From: Mycobacteriales bacterium
GTDB lineage: Bacteria > Actinomycetota > Actinomycetes > Mycobacteriales > SCTD01
DNA length: 64,000 nt
NCBI GenBank assembly: GCA_030697205.1
Contig: JAUYQP010000013.1
Location: 62,001-126,000, forward strand
Reading direction: 5' to 3'
Shown here one piece after another: positions 27,276 through 34,658 of the stretch (its first letter is position 1; each line of letters opens with the position of its first letter). The position numbers were made by a program, and so were the translations under genes. The notes under the pieces are model-generated. The model was not told where the DNA came from and searched no databases. It saw only the letters and a program-made list of their open reading frames with translations.

Positions 27276-28740
27276 TCACAGCGCGGCGAGCAGTCGTCGC
27301 GCCACGGGGGCAGCGGTCGCGCCGCCCGACGTGCCGGTCTCGACGAAGACGCACACCGCGAGGTCGCCACGAAAGCCGGTGAACCACGCATGGGCGACCG
27401 CGCCGTCGCCGTACTGCGCCGTCCCCGTCTTGCCCGACACCGGCCCGCCGGCGCCCTGGGCAGCGCGGCCGGTGCCGGTGGTCACCACCGAGCGCATGAG
27501 CTGGCGCAGTGACGCGGCGACGCCCGGCGGCAGCCGGCGTACGTCTTGCGTACCCGGGAGGAGGAGGGGTTGGCGCCAGGTGCCGGTGGCGACGGCCGCG
27601 GCCATGCTCGCCACGACGAGCGGGCTCGCCTCGACGCGGCCCTGGCCGATCGCGGCGGCGGCCTGCTCGGCGGGCACGGCGGTCTCGGGGACGAGGCTCG
27701 GGTCGACGGACACCGGCAGCAACGCGGGCTCGCCGAAGCCGTAGAGCGCCGCGGCCTGCTGCAGCGCTCCGGCCGGCAGGCCCTCGGCGAGCTCGAGGAA
27801 AGAGGTGTTGCACGACTGCGCGAAGGCCTGCGCGAAGGAGACCGTCCCGAGGTCCTTGGCCTCGTCGTTGCGGAAGCTGCGGCCGCCGCTGCTCGTCGTC
27901 GCCGGGCACCCGACCCGCGTCGCCGGTGTGGTCCCGCGCCGCAGCAGCGCCGTGGCCGTGACGACCTTGAAGACCGAGCCAGGGGCGTACGACGAGGAGT
28001 GCGCCGGGACGCCGGCGACCGGTCGGTTGGCGATCGCCCTGACCTGCCCGGTGGGTGCGTGGACCACGACGACGGTGGACCGGCTGGTGACGCCGGTGAG
28101 CGCTGCCTCGGCGGCCCGCTGGACGTCGAGGTCCAGGGTCGTGCGGACGCCCTCCGCGGCCTTCGGCGGGAACTCCTTGACGGTGACGATGTCGGTGCCG
28201 CTCGCGATGTCGCGCACGACGACCGTGCTGCCGCTGCTGCCCTGCAGCCGGTCGTCGAGGACGCGCTGCAGACCGCTGCCGGGGCGGCCGACGACGTTGG
28301 CCGTGAGGTCCTTGCTCGCCGAGAGCGGGCGCCCCTTGCGGTCGAGCACGGCCCCCGCGCACCGGGGGTGCTGCGCAGCTCGAGGCGCTGACGTTGCGGA
28401 GGTCGGGGTGGACGGTGGCGCTGCGGAAGACGACCTTCCACCGCCCGACGGCCTTCGCGACCTCGACCTCGCTCACGAAGCTGATGCTCCCGAGCCCGCC
28501 GAGGGTCATCGTCGCGGTGAACGGCACCCGGTCGCCGGCCGCGTTGAGCGGACCGGGGGTCGCGACGACCTTGGTGGTCTTCAGTCGCGCGTCCATCTGC
28601 TGATAGGTGCCGGCCGGGTCCTCGATGCCGGCGGTGAGGGTGTTGAGCTCCGGGTAGCGGCGCTGCTCCCAGGCCCGCAGGAAGTCAGCCGCCACCTTCG
28701 CGGCCGCGGCCCACACCCACCCCTTGCGCATGCGGCTCAT
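27276..28740 (-). pseudogene. Penicillin-binding protein (MecA_N/transpeptidase) gene broken by frameshifts
   Basis: The parts of a class B PBP lie in three frames. The N-terminal NTF2-like MecA_N domain (VAADFLRAWEQRRYPELNTL to FRSATVHPDL) reads from 28740. A short middle piece (QRLELRSTPGARG) is in a second frame near 28400-28350. The rest (AVLDRKGRPLSAS onward) is in a third frame to the stop at 27276. Two single-base losses, one near 28400 and one in the GGGGG run at about 28354, would explain it. The transpeptidase motifs are intact: SxxK (PGSVFK), SxN (QSCNTSF) and KTG (SGKTGTAQ). The membrane anchor before the MecA_N domain also looks short. It is either a recent pseudogene or has assembly errors in GC runs. 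Confidence 0.8.
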
Positions 28741-28790
28741 CGTCCCTGCGCCGCTGACGCTTCGCTACGGAGGTCAGCGAGCGGGGCCGC

Positions 28791-28988
28791 TCAGCCCATC
28801 GGTGCGTCGTCGCGGGCCGCCCACGTCCGGACCAGCAGGCCGGCGAGCTCGACCAGCTCCGGCTCCCACGACGCGACCCACTCCCGCATGGCGACGTCAG
28901 GAGCCGCGTCCGCGCCGGCCGCCGCGGCGTCCTGACCGTTGGCCAGTGCGAGCAGCACCGCACGCTGCAGGTCGTCGAGCCCGCTCAT
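28791..28988 (-). CDS. 65-residue helical protein coupled to the MNIO enzyme
   Basis: A small acidic/Ala-rich protein (begins MSGLDDLQRAVLLALANGQD; contains REWVASWEPELVELAGLLVR). The ATG at 28988 overlaps the stop of the upstream DUF692 gene as ATGA, so it should be made in fixed proportion to that enzyme. The predicted structure is mainly helical; there are no Cys or metal motifs. MNIO enzymes usually need a small partner (MbnC, TglI, BufC-like) that presents the precursor. By position this is the candidate, although no similarity to those partners was recognised. Confidence 0.72.
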   Translation of the reverse strand: MSGLDDLQRAVLLALANGQDAAAAGADAAPDVAMREWVASWEPELVELAGLLVRTWAARDDAPMG

Positions 28989-29836
28989 GTCGGCCGCCCG
29001 CACAGCTCGCGCACCCGCAGGTAGTCCGCGCGGAACTCCTTGTCATCGCGACCGAGGCTCTGCCCGATCCGCTCGACGACGACGCCGTCGAGCGCCGGGC
29101 AGCGCGCGAGGACGACCGGCAACAGGTCGAGCACCTCGTCGGGCACGGGACCGTCGTGGGTGTCTCGTCGTACCTGCCTCTGCGATCCCTCCGGGGACCA
29201 CCACGACCCGCCGCTGACGTGCACCTCGCGGACCCGCTCCAGCGGGTAGCCGTCGAGCAGCGCCACGGCGTCAAGGCCGAAGGTCGCGGCCTGGCAGTGC
29301 AGGTTGTGCAGGTCCAGCACGATCCACCCTTCGCCAGGGGCAAGCACATCAAAGAGCAGCGCCCCCTGGTCGAGGGCGTCGCGCACCGAGAGCGAGGTCG
29401 CGAGGTTCTCCAGGCCAACCGGGGCACCGACGACCTCAGCGATCCGCGCGGCCTGCTTGACGCCGCGGGCGACGACGTCGGGGTGGTGCGGCATCGGCAG
29501 CGGGCTGGAGCGCAGCACAGGTCCGGCGCTCATGAAGCCGAGGTGCTCCGACACGCGACGGTAGGGGCGACGGGCGAGCTCGACCTCGAGCCGCTGCAAC
29601 CACGCCTCCTGGCGGGGATGGAGTGACAGCAGCGAGAAGCTCACGCCGTGGGCGTCGAGCAGCCCCTGCTCGGCGTAGTCGTCCAGCACGCCCGCGAGCC
29701 AGTCGGGGACGCCCGCCCGACCCCAGCCGACGTCGACGCTCCACTCGACGTGGTCGACGAGCCCGTCGGCGAACAGCGGCAGCGTCGCCGCGGCGAACGC
29801 CGGCTCGGGCATGAGCGACAGCCCGACGCTTGGCAC
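28985..29836 (-). CDS. MNIO enzyme (DUF692): multinuclear non-heme iron oxidase of a candidate RiPP pathway
   Basis: A 283-residue TIM-barrel protein of the DUF692/MNIO family, whose members modify Cys or other residues in ribosomal peptides (MbnB, TglH, ChrH, BufB). Candidate iron ligands sit in the family pattern: His63 in AHGVSFSL, Glu97-His98 in VSEHLGF, Glu143 in VGLENLATS, Asp175/Asn178 in VLDLHNLHCQA, His206 in VREVHVSGG, Asp225/His227 in DTHDGPVP and Glu255 in VVVERIG. The GTG start at 29836 is 2 nt after the stop of a 76-residue secreted peptide ending in CPGCGLG, the likely substrate. A 65-residue protein overlaps the 3' end. The enzyme is cytosolic; the modification made is unknown. 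Confidence 0.87.
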   Translation of the reverse strand: MPSVGLSLMPEPAFAAATLPLFADGLVDHVEWSVDVGWGRAGVPDWLAGVLDDYAEQGLLDAHGVSFSLLSLHPRQEAWLQRLEVELARRPYRRVSEHLGFMSAGPVLRSSPLPMPHHPDVVARGVKQAARIAEVVGAPVGLENLATSLSVRDALDQGALLFDVLAPGEGWIVLDLHNLHCQAATFGLDAVALLDGYPLERVREVHVSGGSWWSPEGSQRQVRRDTHDGPVPDEVLDLLPVVLARCPALDGVVVERIGQSLGRDDKEFRADYLRVRELCGRPT

Positions 29837-29838
29837 GT

Positions 29839-30069
29839 TCAGCCCAAGCCGCAGCCCGGGCAGTCGCTCGGGTCGAACGCCCGCTCGCTCTCCTCAGGGG
29901 CAGGTACGACGGGAGCCGGTGACGTGGTCGTGCCCGGGACGGGGGCGTCGCTGCTCGCACCCGCCGGTGTCGGACCCGACGCCACGAGGGCGAGGCCGCC
30001 GGCCGCGACGGCCACCGTCCCCACGGCAGCGCGCCGCATCATGGCCAGGGTCGTCGGGGTCAGCCTCAT
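29839..30069 (-). CDS. Candidate MNIO substrate: secreted precursor peptide ending in CPGCGLG
   Basis: A 76-residue peptide starting at ATG 30069 with GAGGAG 7 nt upstream. Residues 1-39 are a Sec-type signal (Arg-Arg, then AAVGTVAVAAGGLALVAS and PAGA). Residues 40-60 are a Pro/Thr/Ser/Val linker. The C-terminus is ERAFDPSDCPGCGLG, with the protein's only two Cys three residues apart. Its stop is 2 nt before the MNIO start. The layout of signal peptide, linker and Cys-containing C-terminus directly before DUF692 recalls bufferin precursors, which become copper-binding after Cys modification. Only two Cys make this a minimal version. It was missed easily because its frame continues upstream into the GT87 gene. 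Confidence 0.78.
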   Translation of the reverse strand: MRLTPTTLAMMRRAAVGTVAVAAGGLALVASGPTPAGASSDAPVPGTTTSPAPVVPAPEESERAFDPSDCPGCGLG

Positions 30070-30092
30070 GTGTCGCTCCTCGTCGGGTGCAC

Positions 30093-31832
30093 CTACGACG
30101 CGACCACGAGGTGGTCGGTTCCCTCGCGGTCCCGCCGCGTCACGAGTCTCGGGAGCAGGACGGTCGCGGCGGCGGCTGTCAGGCCGCAGGTGTTGACGAG
30201 CAGCGCGCCCACGACGGGCACGTCGAGGCGCGTGGCCATCGTGGTGACCGGGACGACGAGCAGGGCGGCCCACCCTGCCGCCAGCCGGGTCCGGTCGGCG
30301 GCGACCAACGCGGCCAGCGGCAACGTCAACCAGACCAGGTGGTGCTGCCAGGAGATCGGCGACGCCGCGACCGAGGCAGCCGCGAGAGTGCCGACTGCCG
30401 CGAGCCGGTTGCCGGAGAGCTCGAGGCGCCGGGCACCGACGACGCCGATGACGACGAGGCCGACCGCGACCGGCAGCCAGACCCGTTCGGCGGTGGCGTG
30501 GTCGTCGAAGTCGCGCAGCAGCATGCCGCGCACCGACTGGTTGCCCGGGATGTCGTTGCGGCCGAAGCGCGAGCTGTCCCACAGCGCGGACGACAGCCAC
30601 GTCGGGGAGCTCTGCCAGAGCAGCACGATCCCTGCTGCGGTGGCGCCCGCTGCCCAGAGGACCGTCGCGCGCAGCCGGGTCCAGCGAGCGCTCACCAGCA
30701 GCCACACGACGTAGATCCCCGGGGTGAGCTTGATGGCCGTGGCCAGTCCCACTCCCCAGCCCACACGCCTGCGTCGACCCAGCAGGTCAGACGCGACGAG
30801 GACGACGAGGAACAACCCGACCTGTCCGAAGCGGATGTGGCTGCGCACCGGTGTCGACAGCAGAAGCAGGGCCGCGGTGACCGGCAGGCCGATCCGCTGC
30901 ACCACCGGGCGCATGGCCAGGTGCGCGACCGCGATGGCGGCGACGAGGGAAGCTGCGGTCCACAGCACCTGCACGAGCGGCAGGGGTATGCGCGAGAGCG
31001 GCTCGGCCAGCAGAGCGGCGAACGGCGGGTAGGTGAAGGGCAGGCCCGCCTCGGTCTCGTAGCCGTAGAGGTCACCGCCGCTGCCGACGACTCCGGCGCT
31101 GCCGACGTAGACGGCGAGGTCCACGAGCCTTCGCGACATCGGCTCGAGCAGCGGCGGCACCACGGCCACCAGGGCTGCCGCCACGGTGACGGCCCAAGCC
31201 CACGGAGAGCCCCGCAGCCAGCGCTGCGCGTCGGCGATCGGCAGTGCGCGTCGAGGTACGCGGTGCTCTGCCGCGAGGCAGACGGCGAGCGCCGTCGCGC
31301 CGACGAGCAGGGCGAGCACGACGTCGGACAGCCAGTGCAGGTCGAGGACCACCCTCGTCGTCGCGACGAGGAGCCCGACGGCGAGTCCCGTCGACAGGGC
31401 CGCCCGGCGGGAGCTGGTCAGCAGCAGCGCGACGAGGCCCCACCCGAGGACCGCCGTCGCCGTGCGCCCCGAGGAGAGGCCGGACCACGACACGAGCCCG
31501 GGGGGTGTCCGCGGGAGAGCCGACAGCAGGACGGTCTCGAGCACCTGCGCGAAAACCAGAGCGGCCGGGGCGGCAGCGGCGTACCAGGTCCGCTGCATGG
31601 CGGCGACGAGGAGCAGGAGCGGGTAGAGGACCGCACCGCTGCCGAGCTGGGAGAGCAGCGCTGAGAGCGGCTGGCTGCGGTCCGGGACGTGGTCCAGGAC
31701 CAGCGCGCGCAACCAGCGGTCAGCACCGAGGGGCTCGCCGTGAGCTGCGAGGACGACCGCCAGCGCCACTGCCCCGAGCGCAGGGGCACTGGGCCACCCC
31801 ACTGCCCGCGTGGTCGCCCGCTCGGTCGTCAC
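30093..31832 (-). CDS. PAP2-GT87 fusion membrane protein (putative mannosyltransferase)
   Basis: A 579-residue integral membrane protein. Residues ~1-185 resemble a PAP2-type lipid phosphatase: the third motif is present (TRVVLDLHWLSDVV), but the second reads SSGRTA, with Arg in place of the catalytic-site His, and the first motif's Lys is not evident, so phosphatase activity is doubtful. Residues ~195-560 are a GT87/DUF2029 polyprenol-phosphate-mannose-dependent glycosyltransferase (LYGYETEAGLPFTYPPFAAL, RFGQVGLFLVVLV, AIKLTPGIYVVWLL, SPISWQHHLVWL). The GTG start at 31832 lacks a Shine-Dalgarno; TACCCT ends 6 nt upstream (31844-31839), suggesting a leaderless mRNA. It ends 23 nt before the MNIO precursor gene. 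Confidence 0.82.
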   Translation of the reverse strand: MTTERATTRAVGWPSAPALGAVALAVVLAAHGEPLGADRWLRALVLDHVPDRSQPLSALLSQLGSGAVLYPLLLLVAAMQRTWYAAAAPAALVFAQVLETVLLSALPRTPPGLVSWSGLSSGRTATAVLGWGLVALLLTSSRRAALSTGLAVGLLVATTRVVLDLHWLSDVVLALLVGATALAVCLAAEHRVPRRALPIADAQRWLRGSPWAWAVTVAAALVAVVPPLLEPMSRRLVDLAVYVGSAGVVGSGGDLYGYETEAGLPFTYPPFAALLAEPLSRIPLPLVQVLWTAASLVAAIAVAHLAMRPVVQRIGLPVTAALLLLSTPVRSHIRFGQVGLFLVVLVASDLLGRRRRVGWGVGLATAIKLTPGIYVVWLLVSARWTRLRATVLWAAGATAAGIVLLWQSSPTWLSSALWDSSRFGRNDIPGNQSVRGMLLRDFDDHATAERVWLPVAVGLVVIGVVGARRLELSGNRLAAVGTLAAASVAASPISWQHHLVWLTLPLAALVAADRTRLAAGWAALLVVPVTTMATRLDVPVVGALLVNTCGLTAAAATVLLPRLVTRRDREGTDHLVVAS

Positions 31833-31924
31833 TGCCGGAGGGTAGGCCCGATCCCGAGGCTGGTCTGCATGTCGCACTGGCTGGATCGAGTCGCCTGAGC
31901 GCGGGATGAGCTCGCCGCTCCGGA

Positions 31925-32206
31925 CTACAGGTCCTGCTTGTGCCCGTAGCGCTGCCGGGCAGCCTCTCCCGACGTGCCGATGACCTTCCCGATGAACGCC
32001 CACGAGTAGCCCTGCGCGCGGGCCGCTTCGACGGCCGCCCTGACCGAACGCTCGGCGTCGGATCGAGACACCACAGCCTCGCGCAGCGCGACGTACGCCG
32101 CGGGGTCACGCTCGTCGCCGAGCGCCGGCTCGTAGTCCTCGAACCGGGATGCCAGTTCCTCGGAGTGATCCAGGATCTCCTGCACTGAACGTGGCACCCA
32201 CATCAC
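31925..32206 (-). CDS. Putative HTH antitoxin of a BrnT-like pair
   Basis: A 93-residue protein that begins MMWVPRSVQEILDHSEELAS. The middle is acidic (FEDYEPALGDERDP). The C-terminal third is a helix-turn-helix: SVRAAVEAARAQGYSWAFIG, then KVIGTSGEAARQRYGHK. That fold with this small size is typical of toxin-antitoxin regulators in actinobacteria. Its ATG overlaps the stop of the toxin-like gene as ATGA, so toxin precedes antitoxin, the reverse of the usual order and the order found in brnT-brnA. Function is inferred from context. Confidence 0.7.
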   Translation of the reverse strand: MMWVPRSVQEILDHSEELASRFEDYEPALGDERDPAAYVALREAVVSRSDAERSVRAAVEAARAQGYSWAFIGKVIGTSGEAARQRYGHKQDL

Positions 32207-32433
32207 CTCAGAAACTTCTCGCGTGCACGCATCGCGTGCACGATGACCGGCGTCTCGGCACCGTCCACGATGCCGATCTCGAAGACGATCGCGGCCTGGT
32301 TGGCACCGATCAACATCGTGAAGCCGTCGTCCAGCTCGAAGACGCGGAACGGGTGTCGATACGCCTGCAGCATGTCCTCGTCGCTGACTCCGTGCTTCCG
32401 AGCGCTCTCGGCGATGATCGGCGTCGAGCCCAC
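32203..32433 (-). CDS. Putative BrnT-like toxin
   Basis: A 76-residue protein (MGSTPIIAESARKHGVSDED, then AYRHPFRVFELDDGFTMLIG, VFEIGIVDGAETPVIVHAMR). The order KHGVS - P - D - IG - (I/V)G - hydrophobic strand - HA-AR matches the small RelE-superfamily fold of BrnT/DUF4258 proteins, which act as ribonucleases. Catalytic residues are not certain from sequence. The GTG start has TACCGT ending 6 nt upstream and TTGCCA 17 bp before that, so the mRNA is probably leaderless. It is coupled to the HTH gene by a 4-nt overlap. Confidence 0.65.
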   Translation of the reverse strand: MGSTPIIAESARKHGVSDEDMLQAYRHPFRVFELDDGFTMLIGANQAAIVFEIGIVDGAETPVIVHAMRAREKFLR

Positions 32434-32468
32434 ACCTTCACGGTAGGCCGGACAGCACCTGATGGCAA
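32434..32468 (-). promoter_or_regulatory. Promoter of the BrnT-like/HTH pair (leaderless)
   Basis: On the minus strand: TTGCCA (32468-32463), 17-bp spacer, TACCGT (32445-32440), then six bases and the GTG start at 32433. The -35 differs from TTGACA at one base. The -10-to-start distance places the transcription start at the start codon. Confidence 0.65.
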
Positions 32469-32606
32469 GTTATCTTGTTGACGAGGTGTTGGGGGTTCCT
32501 GCGACGGGGCAAGCGTTCATCACATCGCGGAACCTGGCGGGTCCGCAGCCGAGCGCCGAACAACACCACTCGGGCAGGGCCGCCGGCCAACCACCTGCGG
32601 TTCTTG

Positions 32607-32681
32607 TGGAGCCGGATGTCGGGCTTGAACCGACGACCTACCGCTTACAAGGCGGTTGCTCTACCACTGAGCTAATCCGGC
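32607..32681 (-). tRNA. tRNA-Thr (anticodon TGT)
   Basis: Minus-strand cloverleaf: acceptor GCCGGAT/ATCCGGC, D-arm GCTC-AGTGGTA-GAGC, anticodon arm ACCGC-CTTGTAA-GCGGT with TGT at the anticodon positions (reads ACA), T-arm GTCGG-TTCAAGC-CCGAC, discriminator T and an encoded CCA (32609-32607). All stems pair. It sits between two toxin-antitoxin loci. No repeat of its 3' end was noticed nearby, so there is no direct sign of an integrated element. Confidence 0.95.
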
Positions 32682-32812
32682 ACGCGCGTGCAAGCACGCC
32701 CGGCCGCCAGTATCGCAAGCCGCCCTGCGCCGTCGTGTCACTCGTGGACCTTTCACCTGCCCCGGAGGGGCGAACCTCTGGAACACCTGTGGAGCCAACA
32801 CTGTGTCATAGT

Positions 32813-32850
32813 CATAAACACAGCGCTACGGCTTGGGCGCAATGTTTATG
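32813..32850. promoter_or_regulatory. Probable HipB operator: CATAAACA-N22-TGTTTATG
   Basis: A perfect 8-bp inverted repeat (32813-32820 and 32843-32850) with arms 30 bp centre to centre, about three helical turns. It ends 8 nt before the hipB start and is A/T-rich in an otherwise GC-rich region. Paired palindromic sites recognised by HipB dimers are the known mode of hipBA autorepression, and the positions fit. Confidence 0.6.
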
Positions 32851-32858
32851 GAGCAGTC

Positions 32859-33197
32859 ATGAAGAAGGCGCACCAGTACCTGCCGGCAACTGAGCATGCT
32901 CTCGCCGCCCTGGGTTCCCAAGTGGCGAGCGCGCGCCGCCAGGCCGGCTGGACGGTCGCCGACCTCGCCGAGCGCCTCGGGGTCAGTCGCAACGTCATCA
33001 CGCGCATCGAGCAAGGTGCCCCCGGTACGGCTGTCGGCACCGTGCTCGAGGCCGCCGTCGTCTGCGGCGTCCCGCTGTTCGGCGTCGAGCCTGGAGAGCT
33101 GGGGCGCGTCGCCGAGACCGAGCGCAGCCGGCTGGCGCTGCTGCCGGCACGCGTGCGGGCCAGCGCCGCCGACGGCGAGGTCGACGATGACTTCTGA
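32859..33197 (+). CDS. hipB: HipB-like antitoxin, Xre-type helix-turn-helix
   Basis: A 112-residue DNA-binding protein. An Xre/Cro helix-turn-helix covers residues ~18-75 (GSQVASARRQAGWTVADLAE, RLGVSRNVITRIEQGAPGTA, VGTVLEAAVVCGVPLFGVEP). The ATG at 32859 has GGAG 6 nt upstream. It is the first gene of the hipBA operon, and its last 11 bases overlap hipA. The inverted repeat just upstream is a likely autoregulatory site. HipB neutralises HipA and represses the operon. Confidence 0.88.
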   Translation: MKKAHQYLPATEHALAALGSQVASARRQAGWTVADLAERLGVSRNVITRIEQGAPGTAVGTVLEAAVVCGVPLFGVEPGELGRVAETERSRLALLPARVRASAADGEVDDDF

Positions 33198-34533
33198 GCG
33201 GGCGGACAACGTCGACCCGCGCACCGGGGAGCTGCTCCGGCTCTACGTGTGGGCGTGGCTGCCGGAGCAGACCGAGCCGGTCCCCGCCGGCGTCCTCACC
33301 CGCACCGATCGCACCCTCACAGGCGACTCCGTGATCACGTTTACCTACGGCCGCTCCTACCGTGAGCGTCCCGACGCGATCTCGCTGTTCCAGGCCGAGC
33401 TTCCCCTGGCTTCGGGCACGTTCGACCCCACCCGTCCCACTGCCGTCACCGGAGCACCGGGGCGCACCCTGGTCAGCCGGCCCCGCCAGCCCCTGGCCCT
33501 GCACGGCTGCATCCGCGACGCCAGCCCTGACGCGTGGGGACGGCGGGTCATCAACCTGCGCAGCGCCTCCGACCCGGACCGGCACCTGTCAGAGCTGACC
33601 TACCTTCGCGAGTCGGGCAGCGACCGCATCGGAGCCCTGGACTTCCAGGACTCCGCGCAGACGTACGAGCCGCGCGGCGACGGCGCGACTCTCGAGCAGC
33701 TGCTCATCGCCGCTGGGCACCTCGATGCTGGCGAGCCCCTTCCGCCGGACCTCCGCGCAGCAGCGGCCCGAGGTACCTCGATCGGCGGCGCGCGCCCCAA
33801 GGCCCTGCTCACCGACGAGGCCGGTCGCTCGCTCATCGCGAAGTTCCCGTCCTCCACCGACACCCGCCCCGTCGTCAAGGCTGAGGCCGTCTCGATGCTG
33901 CTGGCGTCGCACGCCGGTCTTGACGTCGCCCGCGTCGAGGTGCGCGTCGTCGACAAGCGCGACGTCCTGCTCGTCGAGCGCTTCGACCGTGGCCGCGACG
34001 GCACCCGCCGCTGCCTCGTCTCTGCCCTGACGATCCTCGGTGAGCACGAGATGGGCTCTCGTCATGCCAGCTACACCGATCTCGCCGAGAGCATCCGCGT
34101 CGGGCCGTGGACCGATCCCGGCGCCACCCTGCAGGAGATGTACCGGCGGCTGGTGTTCAACGTGTGCGTCGGCAACACCGACGACCACCTGCGCAACCAC
34201 GCCGCGTTCTGGGACGGCGGCCAGCTCACACTCACCCCCGCCTACGATCTCGAGCCGGTCACGCGACGCGGCAGGGAAGCGAGCCACGCCATCGCGCTCA
34301 CCCGCGACGGACAACGCGACAGCCGGCTGGTCACCGCTCTCGCGGCAGCAGGCGACTTCCTCCTCACCGAGGCGGCCGCCCGCGCCGTCATCGACGAGGT
34401 CGTCGACGCCATCCGCCAGCACTGGAGCGAGGCCTGCGACCAGGCGCGGCTCACCTCCGCGGAGCGCGACGGCCTGTGGCAGCGAGAGGTCCTCAACGCC
34501 TACGCGTTCGAGGGGTACACGCGCGACGGCTAG
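33187..34533 (+). CDS. hipA: HipA-type serine/threonine kinase toxin
   Basis: A 448-residue toxin kinase. HipA of E. coli phosphorylates glutamyl-tRNA synthetase, stopping translation and causing persistence. Kinase motifs are present in order: TSIGGARPKALL (Gly-rich ATP loop), SLIAKFPS (ATP-binding Lys), KAEAVSMLLASHAGLDV, VLLVERFDR, NVCVGNTDDHLRNHA (catalytic Asp and Asn) and LTPAYDLEPV (Mg-binding Asp). The N-terminal HipA_N domain covers residues ~10-110 and the length is normal. The ATG at 33187 lies within the hipB end, with GAGG 7 nt upstream. The substrate is not predictable from sequence. Confidence 0.92.
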   Translation: MTSERADNVDPRTGELLRLYVWAWLPEQTEPVPAGVLTRTDRTLTGDSVITFTYGRSYRERPDAISLFQAELPLASGTFDPTRPTAVTGAPGRTLVSRPRQPLALHGCIRDASPDAWGRRVINLRSASDPDRHLSELTYLRESGSDRIGALDFQDSAQTYEPRGDGATLEQLLIAAGHLDAGEPLPPDLRAAAARGTSIGGARPKALLTDEAGRSLIAKFPSSTDTRPVVKAEAVSMLLASHAGLDVARVEVRVVDKRDVLLVERFDRGRDGTRRCLVSALTILGEHEMGSRHASYTDLAESIRVGPWTDPGATLQEMYRRLVFNVCVGNTDDHLRNHAAFWDGGQLTLTPAYDLEPVTRRGREASHAIALTRDGQRDSRLVTALAAAGDFLLTEAAARAVIDEVVDAIRQHWSEACDQARLTSAERDGLWQREVLNAYAFEGYTRDG

Positions 34534-34603
34534 CTCTGGCTGACGTCACGTCAGGGGTCCGTCAGGCCTGAGGTCCGCACGACACCCATCTTCCCCTGAC
34601 GGG

Positions 34604-34651
34604 GTTGACAAGGTTGACGCACGTCCTACGCTGAGAGTTGACGAGGTTGAC
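34604..34651 (+). promoter_or_regulatory. Promoter and tandem operator of the Xre-RES-APH operon
   Basis: A 15-bp element, GTTGAC(A/G)AGGTTGAC, occurs at 34604-34618 and 34637-34651, 33 bp apart (three helical turns). Each copy has two GTTGAC half-sites 9 bp apart. The first copy includes the -35 box TTGACA (34605-34610), followed by a 16-bp spacer and TACGCT (34627-34632). The second copy covers the leader up to 7 nt before the start codon. A regulator bound here would block both polymerase binding and escape. Confidence 0.65.
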
Positions 34652-34658
34652 ATAGGGA

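Noticed and set aside
29811-31664. 617-codon plus-strand frame across the GT87 gene and the MNIO precursor
   Set aside because: Composition is Arg/Gln/His/Asp-rich, typical of antisense of membrane-protein codons. The minus-strand genes have domains, starts and ribosome sites.
32607-32681. tRNA-Thr as an attachment site of an integrated element
   Set aside because: No integrase gene and no repeated copy of the tRNA 3' end was noticed within the window, so integration is not supported.
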